Shown here in pieces: positions 41,432-48,785 of a stretch of 59,151 bases of DNA. The position numbers and the translations under genes are program-made. Within the stretch, counting starts at the first letter, position 1; each line of letters opens with the position of its first letter. This DNA is from Nitrospirota bacterium (GTDB lineage Bacteria; Nitrospirota; Nitrospiria; JACQBZ01). The notes below the pieces were generated by a model. The model saw nothing but the letters and a program-made list of their open reading frames with translations. It made no database searches and was not told where the DNA came from. Location: positions 1-59,151 of the forward strand of contig JACQBZ010000011.1 of the NCBI GenBank assembly GCA_016194285.1. The letters run 5' to 3'.

Positions 41432-42478
41432 TCACGCATTGGAAATTTTCATCTTCCCGCGCCAGAGGAGATAGAGGAAAAAAGGCCCGCCGCAGAGGGC
41501 CGTGATCACACCGACCGGAATTTCGGTCGGAGCAATCAGTGTTCGCGCAATCATATCGGCCGCCATTAAAAATATCCCCCCGCCCAGAACGGAAGCCGGC
41601 AGCAAGAGGCGATGGTCCGAACCGATCAGCATACGGAGAACATGGGGAATCATGATTCCGACAAAACTGATCAGCCCGCTGACCGAGACCACGGCGCCGG
41701 TTAATAGCGCCGACGCGAAAAAAGCGATCCGCTTGGTCCGCTCCGCGTCGAGGCCGAGCGTGACGGCCGTCTCATCCCCCAAAGCCAGCAGGTTCAATCC
41801 TCGCCCCAGTCCGAATAGCACGGCCATTCCGATCAAAGCATAGACCGCCACGACCGCCAGCGCCTTCATGTCCGGAGAGCCCAGATTTCCCATCAACCAG
41901 TAGACAATGCCCATGACCTTGTCGGCATCCATCATATAGGCGATGAACATGATGACGGCCGAGAGCATCGCGTTTAAAATCACCCCGCCCAGCAAGAGTG
42001 TCTGAACAAAGATTTTCCCGTGAACTTGAGAAAGACGATATAGCGAAAACAGTGTGATCAGACCGCCTAAAAATCCAAACAGCGGCAACGTGCTCAAACC
42101 CCAATAGAAAACATTCAGTCCGACTAATAGAGAGAGAACGACTCCCAACGCCGAACCGCTCGAGATCCCGATCACGAATGGATCGGCGAGCGGATTTCGA
42201 AGAAGCGCCTGAAGCGTCACCCCGACCACCGCCAGTGTTCCGCCCACCAACCCGGCAAGCAAAACGCGCGGCAGTCGGACCTGTAGAAGAATCGTGCTCT
42301 TGCCGACATCCATTGCACCGCCGGTTTCTGATGAGAGGTGGGCCCAAAAAATTCCAACGGCATCCGACAGGCTGATCGGCTCCGTACCCTCGAGCAGGCA
42401 GATGAGGATCGTGATCAACCAAATCACCGTAAGAAGAGAGAGAATCCTCAACCATCGTCCGATGGTAAGCATCGTCAT
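41432..42478 (-). CDS. btuC: Cobalamin ABC transporter permease, BtuC/FecCD family
   Basis: A 348-residue inner-membrane permease with about ten helices. Family landmarks are VRLPRVLLAGLVGGTLAVVG, LQALLRNPLADPFVIGISSG (the typical NPLADP-lGisSGA loop), a GLISFVGIMIPHVLRMLIGS block and the C-terminal IPVGVITALCGGPFFLYLLW. It forms the channel of the BtuCD-F importer. The start overlaps the btuF stop (ATGA), so the two are coupled. Confidence 0.95.
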   Translation of the reverse strand: MTMLTIGRWLRILSLLTVIWLITILICLLEGTEPISLSDAVGIFWAHLSSETGGAMDVGKSTILLQVRLPRVLLAGLVGGTLAVVGVTLQALLRNPLADPFVIGISSGSALGVVLSLLVGLNVFYWGLSTLPLFGFLGGLITLFSLYRLSQVHGKIFVQTLLLGGVILNAMLSAVIMFIAYMMDADKVMGIVYWLMGNLGSPDMKALAVVAVYALIGMAVLFGLGRGLNLLALGDETAVTLGLDAERTKRIAFFASALLTGAVVSVSGLISFVGIMIPHVLRMLIGSDHRLLLPASVLGGGIFLMAADMIARTLIAPTEIPVGVITALCGGPFFLYLLWRGKMKISNA

Positions 42479-43392
42479 CGCACCGGTTGAAGGTCGGCGG
42501 CCGGATGGAGCAGCCGCGCCAGTTCTTCAACGCCGTCGAGGATTCGCGGGCCCGGTCGGTTCAATAGATCACGGCTCACTTTGTAAATTTTTCCATTCCT
42601 CACCGCGGGAAGAGAAGACCAGCGGCTCCAGTGATGTTTCTCCTGATCCGAGAGAACCTGATCCGCGTCCATCGCGAGCACGATCACCTCCGGATTCTGC
42701 CGGATTACATATTCCATCGAGACGATCGGATAGGCCTTCTCCAGCCCGCCGGTGATATTGACACCGCCGGCCTCGCGGATTAAATCATTTAAGTAACTTC
42801 CTTTCCCGACCGAGATCAAGGGTTCATCATCCACGACGTAGAGCAAACGAGGCCGCGGATCAGACTGAAGCTTCTGTTGGAGCGAATTTAGTCTTCCGCG
42901 CAGCTGTCGTACTTTTTCGGCCGCCGTCTCTTCCGCTCCGGTGATCTTTCCCAAAACAAGAATCGTCTCGAAGATCTTTTCGATGGAAGATGGATCGACC
43001 GTAAAGTACGGGACATGAAACTGCTCGAACCGCGCGAGGCTTTGGTTTTGATAGATCCCGGCGACAGCCACGATCAGGTCGGGATGGAGCGAGATGATCT
43101 TTTCAAGGTTTGGGTTCAGGCCCCCGACCCGGGGTTTCGTCACGGCCGCCGGCGGATAATTACAATAGTCCGTAACGCCGACGATCCGGTCATCAAGCCC
43201 GAGCGAAAAGAGAATTTCGGTCAGCCCGGGTGCAAGAGAGACGATTCGCTGCGGAAGCGTTGTGAATCGGACCGAACGGCCCAGATCGTCCGTCACGGTG
43301 ATCGTCTCGGCACGTGCAGCGGGAAGCGTGAAGGGTAAGACGTGAGACGTGAGGAGAAAAAGAGCAGCGATGATGATAAATTTTGAGCGCAT
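42475..43392 (-). CDS. btuF: Periplasmic cobalamin-binding protein, BtuF-like
   Basis: A 305-residue binding protein of the helical-backbone class. The signal peptide (about 1-28) ends PAARAE. The mature protein starts with TVTDDLGRSVRFTTLPQRIV and then LAPGLTEILFSLGLDDRIVG, the BtuF/FecB signatures. The C-terminal lobe has a WSSLPAVRNGKIYKV segment. It delivers B12 to BtuCD. The ATG directly follows a T-run, and the ribosome site GGGGA lies within the terminator stem (43393-43431), so riboswitch control acts right at this start. Confidence 0.95.
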   Translation of the reverse strand: MRSKFIIIAALFLLTSHVLPFTLPAARAETITVTDDLGRSVRFTTLPQRIVSLAPGLTEILFSLGLDDRIVGVTDYCNYPPAAVTKPRVGGLNPNLEKIISLHPDLIVAVAGIYQNQSLARFEQFHVPYFTVDPSSIEKIFETILVLGKITGAEETAAEKVRQLRGRLNSLQQKLQSDPRPRLLYVVDDEPLISVGKGSYLNDLIREAGGVNITGGLEKAYPIVSMEYVIRQNPEVIVLAMDADQVLSDQEKHHWSRWSSLPAVRNGKIYKVSRDLLNRPGPRILDGVEELARLLHPAADLQPVR

Positions 43393-43431
43393 AAAAAATC
43401 CCCAAAGGCATTTCGAATACCCTTGAGGATT
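43393..43431 (-). terminator. Riboswitch expression platform: terminator that also buries the btuF ribosome site
   Basis: On the minus strand, AATCCTCAAGG pairs with CCTTTGGGGATT and is followed by TTTTTT and the btuF ATG. The GGGGA ribosome site is in the 3' arm. The element lies about 70 bases downstream of the B12 box of the upstream riboswitch. Confidence 0.85.
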
Positions 43432-43496
43432 GCACCCTGTTTCTTCACCCTAAGGTGTGCTCATCTTCCTCTCTTCGACCGGAGAGAAACGAACCG

Positions 43497-43680
43497 CTCA
43501 TTCAGGCAGGTCTTCTGGCTTGTGGATCATCCTCCGCCTACGTCTTCCCGTCCCGGCTAGGGACAGATTTGAAATCTGTCCCCTTCTGGTTCAGTGACTT
43601 GATTGCAGGCTTCGTCCCCACTCACAGCGGCGGGACCGCCCCCGATTTCAACGGGGTTCCCTTGGCCTGAATGTATTATG
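43497..43680 (-). promoter_or_regulatory. Cobalamin riboswitch controlling btuFCD-tonB
   Basis: A minus-strand RNA with the conserved order AAGGGAACCCCGTTG, GGGGGCGGTCCCGCCGCTGT, GAGTGGGGACGAAGCC, AAGTCACTG, a variable hairpin, GACGGGAAGACG and the B12 box AAGCCAGAAGACCTGCC (43505-43521). Palindrome B (43559-43583) forms the variable hairpin, at the same place as in the other riboswitch of this window. A promoter lies just upstream (43689-43718) and a terminator-type expression platform downstream (43393-43431). Confidence 0.95.
43559..43583. repeat. Palindrome B, copy 3, inside the btuF cobalamin riboswitch
   Basis: Identical to the other B copies except for one outer base (A for G at 43559). 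It sits between the conserved CACTG and GGGAAG elements of the aptamer. Confidence 0.9.
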
Positions 43681-43688
43681 TGGCTCTA

Positions 43689-43718
43689 TCTATACCAGAC
43701 AACGAAATAGTTTGTCAA
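43689..43718 (-). promoter_or_regulatory. Promoter for the btuFCD-tonB transcript
   Basis: Minus-strand TTGACA (43713-43718), 18-bp spacer, TATAGA (43689-43694). The transcript would begin at about 43682, just 5' of the riboswitch. Confidence 0.65.
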
Positions 43719-43720
43719 CT

Positions 43721-43754
43721 GTAGATTCCCACAGGCTTGCCCGCGGGAATCTAC
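43721..43754. repeat. Element F hairpin
   Basis: Perfect 10-bp inverted repeats GTAGATTCCC and GGGAATCTAC around 14 bases (ACAGGCTTGCCCGC). No T-run follows. Related but diverged stretches follow repeat A at about 11876-11900 and 24232-24265. It lies between the riboflavin synthase gene and the btuF promoter. Confidence 0.7.
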
Positions 43755-43765
43755 TTCGCGAGCAC

Positions 43766-44416
43766 CTATAACAATCCCCGCCGTCTCAAATACTCCCGGT
43801 CGATTTTTTGTGGAGTTCCTTCCGGTCCAGTCTCTTGAAGGAGTCGTTCGACATATTTCCCGATTAGATCACACTCCAGGTTGACACCGCTGCCGATCCC
43901 CTTCAGTCCGAGCGCGGTCACCTTTGCGGTGTGAGGGATGATCGCAACCTGAATCTCCTTGTCGGTCACCTGATTGATCGTCAGGCTGATCCCGTCCACG
44001 GTGATCGATCCCTTCTTGACGCAGTACCGCAGCAGCTCTTTCGGGATTTCAATCGAGAGGACAAGCGCTTCGTCTTCCGGACGACGGTCCCGGATCCGGC
44101 CGACGCCATCGATATGCCCGCTCACAAGGTGTCCGCCCAGTCGGCTGTTCACCCGTAGGGCGCGCTCGAGATTCACCGCGTCACCCACGTTCAGGGAGCC
44201 CAGATTCGTGACGCTCAGCGTCTCGGGCGAGACGTCCGCCGTGAATTCCCCGTTCGCCGTCCCCGTCACGGTCAGGCAGACGCCGTTCACCGTGAGGCTG
44301 TCGCCGATGGAGAGATCCTCCAGGACCGTCCGGGCCAGGACGGACAACCGGGCCGACTTTGCATCGCGGTCGAAGCCCCGGACAACACCCATCTCCTCAA
44401 TGATGCCGGTAAACAT
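43766..44416 (-). CDS. ribE: Riboflavin synthase alpha subunit
   Basis: Dismutates two 6,7-dimethyl-8-ribityllumazines to riboflavin. The 216-residue protein consists of two lumazine-binding repeats. It starts MFTGIIEEMGVVRGF with GDSLTVNGVCLTV in the first repeat, and has GHLVSGHIDGVGRI and GSITVDGISLTINQV in the second. The promoter at 44423-44452 puts the transcription start at the ATG, so the mRNA is probably leaderless. No FMN riboswitch is seen. ribD is 7 kb away, and other rib genes are outside the window. Confidence 0.96.
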   Translation of the reverse strand: MFTGIIEEMGVVRGFDRDAKSARLSVLARTVLEDLSIGDSLTVNGVCLTVTGTANGEFTADVSPETLSVTNLGSLNVGDAVNLERALRVNSRLGGHLVSGHIDGVGRIRDRRPEDEALVLSIEIPKELLRYCVKKGSITVDGISLTINQVTDKEIQVAIIPHTAKVTALGLKGIGSGVNLECDLIGKYVERLLQETGPEGTPQKIDREYLRRRGLL

Positions 44417-44422
44417 GAAACC

Positions 44423-44452
44423 ATCATACCAGAGGACGTTTCAGACTGTCAA
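44423..44452 (-). promoter_or_regulatory. Promoter for riboflavin synthase (leaderless)
   Basis: Minus-strand TTGACA (44447-44452), 18-bp spacer, TATGAT (44423-44428). The ATG at 44416 is 6 bases past the -10 box, so initiation should fall at or near its A. Confidence 0.7.
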
Positions 44453-44494
44453 AACCGGTGGGTCATGAAAAAAGGGATACGGGTCAGAGTAAAT

Positions 44495-45793
44495 CTAGGA
44501 GAGGATTCCAATTTTATTTTTGCCCGTTCGCTTCGCCTGGTACAGGGCGTCGTCGGCCGTTTGAACCAGTTTCAGTAAATCTTTTTCACCCTTGACGCTC
44601 GTTGCAACGCCGAGGCTGATCGTTAACTTCCCGCCCGGCTGGGTCTCTTGATGGGCAAACGGGTATTCTTCCACCGCTTTTCTCAATCCCTCCCCGATTT
44701 TGAAGGCAGCGGCAAAGTCCGTTTCAGGGAGGATCACCATAAATTCTTCCCCGCCGATGCGGCAGACGAAGTCCACGCTCCGGACGTTTCTCTTCAGAAT
44801 CATTCCCAAGTTTCTGAGCAGATCATCCCCTTTCAAATGACCGTGGGCGTCGTTGTACGACTTAAAATCGTCGACATCGATGAGGATGATGGAAAGCGGG
44901 TGATTGAACCGTTCATTTCGTTTGATCTCTTCTCTCAACTTCTCCATAAAGAAGCGGCGGTTGTACAAACCGGTCAGCGAATCGGTGATGGCCAGCTGCT
45001 GTGTCAGCTCGATTTTTTTATCGAGGTCCCTTTTCATGCCGGAGATGGCTTCGACCATTTGATTGAATTCTCCGGCCAGATTTTCGATTTCATCTTTTGT
45101 CCGTATCGTCAATCGGTAATCCAGGTTGCCCTGTCCGACGGTCTGGGCGCCTCGATGAAGATCCAGAATCGGCCGGATCACAAACCGGGAAAGGTAAAAC
45201 GAAAGCAGAGCAAAAAAGATCACGATCGTCGCCACGATTCCGTAGAAAACCAACGTCACGTTTTCGCCCTTGGATCGTGCGTCATGAACCATCCGGATCA
45301 TTTCTTTCTCGGAAAGGACACGAAACTCGTCGGCTTTCCTGACCATGTTTCCTGAGAAAACAGTGGCCTCGTGGAGCAATTGGGCGCCCTTCCGATTACC
45401 GATGGGTCGATCGATAAACAAGATCGTGACCAGCATTTCACTCAATCGCAGGACGTCGTGATTGAGCTCTCCGGACAACGTTTCCCAGCGGCGATCTCCA
45501 TGATACCGTTGAAGGTCTTTCGTTATTTGGAAGATCTCGTTGCTCAGTTGATCAAACCGGTCTCTTTCTTTGACATTTCCCGAGATCAGGTAGTTGTTGG
45601 CCGGATCCAAAAACATATGAAGACGCAATTGCAGATGATCGGTCAATTCCACCTTGCGACCCTCTTCCTGAACGGCACCCGTCGCGATGTTGATGTCCCG
45701 AACCTCCAGCAAGACGATTCCCAAGGAGATAAGAAAAATAAGGCTGAAAGCAAGAAAGGAGCCGAGTAATTTCCCTCGAATACCGAATTTCAA
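44495..45793 (-). CDS. Membrane diguanylate cyclase (HAMP-GGDEF)
   Basis: Makes c-di-GMP from two GTP in the cytoplasm. The 432-residue protein has an N-terminal helix (about 8-30), a periplasmic sensor region (30-178), a second helix (179-205), a HAMP linker (about 207-258) and a GGDEF domain. The catalytic GGEEF is at 347-351, and the inhibitory I-site RSVD (338-341) lies five residues before it, so feedback control is likely. The start overlaps the small binding-protein gene stop by 4 bp. The binding protein and a porin form one operon with it, which suggests the sensor reads something carried by those proteins. Confidence 0.93.
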   Translation of the reverse strand: MKFGIRGKLLGSFLAFSLIFLISLGIVLLEVRDINIATGAVQEEGRKVELTDHLQLRLHMFLDPANNYLISGNVKERDRFDQLSNEIFQITKDLQRYHGDRRWETLSGELNHDVLRLSEMLVTILFIDRPIGNRKGAQLLHEATVFSGNMVRKADEFRVLSEKEMIRMVHDARSKGENVTLVFYGIVATIVIFFALLSFYLSRFVIRPILDLHRGAQTVGQGNLDYRLTIRTKDEIENLAGEFNQMVEAISGMKRDLDKKIELTQQLAITDSLTGLYNRRFFMEKLREEIKRNERFNHPLSIILIDVDDFKSYNDAHGHLKGDDLLRNLGMILKRNVRSVDFVCRIGGEEFMVILPETDFAAAFKIGEGLRKAVEEYPFAHQETQPGGKLTISLGVATSVKGEKDLLKLVQTADDALYQAKRTGKNKIGILS

Positions 45794-46275
45794 TGTCGTT
45801 CCTCCTGGATGATATAAATGATTTGAATTTCCGACGCCTCATTGGCAAATTCTTTGGGCAGATAACCAATCCCCCACGGATCCTCGCGAACGGCGTTCAG
45901 AATCTCCGAAGGATCCGTCTTGACCAAGGGAGGGGTCAATCCTTCCTGAAATAATTTCTTGACCCAATACAATTTATAGTCCTTGGCGGACAATCCGATG
46001 ACATTCGACAGAAAGGCCTCTTTCACTTGCCCCTCCGCGTATTGGATCGGCCGGACCGGCATTCCCCCCACAAACCGGATTTCTCCGAGATAAATCCCGC
46101 GGATCTCGGTCTTGGAGAGATGGCTCAAGGGACCATCTTTGTTCACGATCACCGCGACCTGCTCGGCATGAAGATTCACGGAGCCGCACAGCAGGCAGAT
46201 CAGGACCAGCATGCTCAGGATCAGGCCCCGATTTCTCAGGATGGCAGGACCGCTTTTTAAAAACTGAACGACCAC
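45790..46275 (-). CDS. Small exported PBP-like (phosphate-binding-type) protein
   Basis: A 161-residue exported protein with a signal helix (about 15-37, SMLVLICLLCGSVNLHA). The mature part resembles a PstS-like lobe: VIVNKDGPLSHLSKTEIRGI is followed by a YLGEIRFVGGMPVRPI segment and a DPWGIGYLPKEF segment with the Gly-rich ligand loop. It is only about half a normal PstS, so it may be a single-lobe sensor component. It sits between the porin and diguanylate cyclase genes and overlaps both (19 and 4 bp). It could bind a solute and signal to the cyclase. Confidence 0.8.
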   Translation of the reverse strand: MVVQFLKSGPAILRNRGLILSMLVLICLLCGSVNLHAEQVAVIVNKDGPLSHLSKTEIRGIYLGEIRFVGGMPVRPIQYAEGQVKEAFLSNVIGLSAKDYKLYWVKKLFQEGLTPPLVKTDPSEILNAVREDPWGIGYLPKEFANEASEIQIIYIIQEERH

Positions 46276-47471
46276 TGCGCCTCCAGCACGTGAAACGTCT
46301 CGCTCCCGACTTTTCGATCCCGACGATACTGAAACTTCAGAGCGCTTCTCAGTTCGTCTATGTCGTATCGCACGCCCGCGATCGTTTGATGACGGGACGT
46401 GTTATTCTGAAGCTCGCTAAAATAGGGATCGGCCGGATTGACATCCAACGTTTCATAACGGGTGTACGGCGTGATGTCGCGGGCGACTTTATAGCCCAAC
46501 TGAATGTAGTATGCCGTGGCATCATGATCCAGGTTGAGCATTTTAAAATACTCCGTAATAAACTCCACGTTGTTGTGCATATAGGAAAAATCGCTTCCGA
46601 ATACCCGCTCGTCAATGTTTCCATTGGCATCGGTGCCGACCCGGTCCGACGTGCCGAAGACTCCGAGGGTCAAACCCGGCAGGCGGTTCGGCTGAATCGA
46701 CAGTCGCAACGCGACCTGCTTCGCACTATTATTATCCGCGATGTCATTCGGCACCAGCAGCTTGGTCGTTGAATCGATCCGGTGGCCGTTTCCGATATCC
46801 AGTTCATACATCCATCGCAGAGTCGGAAGACTTTGAGAGCCCATCAGTTCGATCCCGACGGTATGAACCGGGAGGACCCCGCCATCATCCTCAAAGGCCA
46901 AGAAAAAAGGACGGTCCACCGTGAGAAAGAGCTGTTTGCCATGGTGATAGGTATTGTTCCAATAACCCAGGGCCGTATGCTGGCGTCCGACCCGTACGGT
47001 CAGAAGATCATTGAATGTATACCCGACCCAAAACCTCTCCAAGTCAAAGTTACCCCCACTGGTCTGTCCATTGATCTCAAGCTGCAACTCGGCCAGGAAA
47101 GTCAGCCGTGGACCGAAATGGCTCGTGCTGTAAAGGTCCAAGGAACCTAAGGAAAATGACGGGTGGTTTGCCTCCCGGTCTTTAGTGAAAAAATTAACGT
47201 CACCATACGCTCCGAGATTCATGCCGAATTGCGGATGCAGATCCTCCGAGGATTCCTTTTCCTCAAGGATCTGAATTCTTTGACGTAGTTGGTTTATTTC
47301 TTCCTGTTGCCGATCGCTAATGGAGGGTTGGCTTTGGGTGCTGATTTGGGTCCGATCTTGTTCATCAGCCCTCAATGGGGTCGCCTGGAACAAGGCGAGA
47401 AGAACCAAACTGATAAAAAATGCTTGTTTTTTAATGAGATAGCGTATTTTGCTCGACTGGATGGTTACCAC
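46257..47471 (-). CDS. Outer-membrane porin-like beta-barrel with N-terminal coiled coil
   Basis: A 404-residue exported protein. The GTG start at 47471 has GGAGG 7 bases upstream. A signal peptide (about 15-36) is followed by a coiled-coil stretch (QQEEINQLRQRIQILEEKES), as in other porins that tether to peptidoglycan. The remaining 330 residues alternate aromatic and polar residues in beta-barrel style, with TVRVGRQHTALGYWNNTYHH, and end in the aromatic SFSF. It resembles Gram-negative porins or alginate-export-type barrels. It is first in the porin, PBP-like and diguanylate cyclase operon. Confidence 0.85.
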   Translation of the reverse strand: MVTIQSSKIRYLIKKQAFFISLVLLALFQATPLRADEQDRTQISTQSQPSISDRQQEEINQLRQRIQILEEKESSEDLHPQFGMNLGAYGDVNFFTKDREANHPSFSLGSLDLYSTSHFGPRLTFLAELQLEINGQTSGGNFDLERFWVGYTFNDLLTVRVGRQHTALGYWNNTYHHGKQLFLTVDRPFFLAFEDDGGVLPVHTVGIELMGSQSLPTLRWMYELDIGNGHRIDSTTKLLVPNDIADNNSAKQVALRLSIQPNRLPGLTLGVFGTSDRVGTDANGNIDERVFGSDFSYMHNNVEFITEYFKMLNLDHDATAYYIQLGYKVARDITPYTRYETLDVNPADPYFSELQNNTSRHQTIAGVRYDIDELRSALKFQYRRDRKVGSETFHVLEAQWSFSF

Positions 47472-47660
47472 CCTTGCTCCTCCATAATAATGTTAATGAA
47501 AACCCCGTTTAACCCATTGATCCGATTAAAATAAGTATAGCAGAGGAATGAAAAAGGCCCATTCGGAACGAAAGGCCTTCGGGACATCTTTCCGTGTGCA
47601 GAACTCTTCAGTATTGAATGAGGGGCGGAGACCCTGGTAAAATTCGGGCGGAGGAATCTC

Positions 47661-48785
47661 GTGATCTATGATGCCATCGTCATCGGCACCGGTCCGGCCG
47701 GATCCACCGCGGCATTTGAATTGGCCCGACGAGGTTATCGCGTGCTCGCCTTGGAGAAGAAGCGCCATCCCCGCTACAAGGTCTGCGGCGGGGGCCTGTC
47801 GGTCCGACTCGATAACCTGCTCGGCCGACATTACCATACCGTCGTGGAGAGAACCGTCACGCGGCTGGTAATCACCTGCAACGGTGAATCGTCCTTCGAG
47901 GTTTCATTTGACGCGCCGCTGGCGTATATGACGATGCGGAGCCGATTCGACGATCATTTGATTTGTCAGGCGCAGGAAGCGGGATGCGACCTTCGCGAGA
48001 ATGAACCGGCCGTCGAGTTCAACGCTTTGGAAGATTCGGTACTGGTGAGAACGCCTCTTGGAGAATACGAGGGCCGTACCGTCATCGGGGCGGATGGAGC
48101 ACCCAGCCGAGTGGCGAAAACGCTTTTTCCGAAAAACGCCATTCCTCTCGGCGTCGCACTGGAAAGTGAATCGGCCGCGGCACCCGGTCGATCCTGGCCC
48201 GACGATGGCCTGCTCATCGATGTCGGCATCATCCGAGGGGGGTATGCCTGGATTTTTCCCAAGTCGGATCACCTTTCAAGCGGCGTGGCCACTTTCCGTC
48301 GGGGCCGGCAGGACCCCCGTCTTCTTTACGGTCAATGGGGGCAGGGTCAACCCACCCTTCCACCTCTGGAACAACAAAAAATCATCGGCCATCTCATTCC
48401 GCGCTTCTCTCCCAAAGCCGAATCCTTGGCGGGGCGCCGCGCCCTCCTGATCGGGGATGCGGCCGGGATGGTGGACCCGTTCCTGGGAGAGGGGATCTAT
48501 TATGCGGTCTGGAGCGGCCGGCTGGCGGCGGAGGCGGTTGCGGGCTTTCTGAAAGAGAAAACGCCATTGGCCCGCTATGAAGAAGCGGTCCGAAATGAAA
48601 TCTATCCCGAACTTTGGGCCGCCTCCCGAATCGCGGGGATCGTCTACCGTTTCCCGCGCCTCGTTTTCAAACTGGCCTCTCGGAATCCGAGATGGCTTGC
48701 CGGATACGGCAAGGTTCTCCAGGGCCGGCGAAGCTACCAAGAGCTCTGGAGGCGGGGTCTCGATCCTCGACGGTGGTTTAAATAG
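47661..48785 (+). CDS. Geranylgeranyl reductase-like FAD oxidoreductase
   Basis: A 374-residue FAD enzyme. The GTG start has GGAGG 6 bases upstream. The N-terminal site is YDAIVIGTGPAGSTAAFELA, followed by KVCGGGLSVR. The middle has TVIGADGAPSRVAKTLFP and the FAD-binding C-terminal segment is ALLIGDAAGMVDPFLGEGIY. These are typical of the geranylgeranyl/digeranylgeranyl reductase family, which saturates isoprenoid chains. In bacteria many members work on menaquinone, carotenoid or other lipid tails. The substrate here is unknown. It is a single gene whose 3' end overlaps the MFS gene. Confidence 0.9.
   Translation: MIYDAIVIGTGPAGSTAAFELARRGYRVLALEKKRHPRYKVCGGGLSVRLDNLLGRHYHTVVERTVTRLVITCNGESSFEVSFDAPLAYMTMRSRFDDHLICQAQEAGCDLRENEPAVEFNALEDSVLVRTPLGEYEGRTVIGADGAPSRVAKTLFPKNAIPLGVALESESAAAPGRSWPDDGLLIDVGIIRGGYAWIFPKSDHLSSGVATFRRGRQDPRLLYGQWGQGQPTLPPLEQQKIIGHLIPRFSPKAESLAGRRALLIGDAAGMVDPFLGEGIYYAVWSGRLAAEAVAGFLKEKTPLARYEEAVRNEIYPELWAASRIAGIVYRFPRLVFKLASRNPRWLAGYGKVLQGRRSYQELWRRGLDPRRWFK

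Noticed and set aside
43455-43670. 71-codon plus-strand frame over the second riboswitch
   Set aside because: Same reason as above. No ribosome site, and conserved riboswitch sequence is on the other strand.
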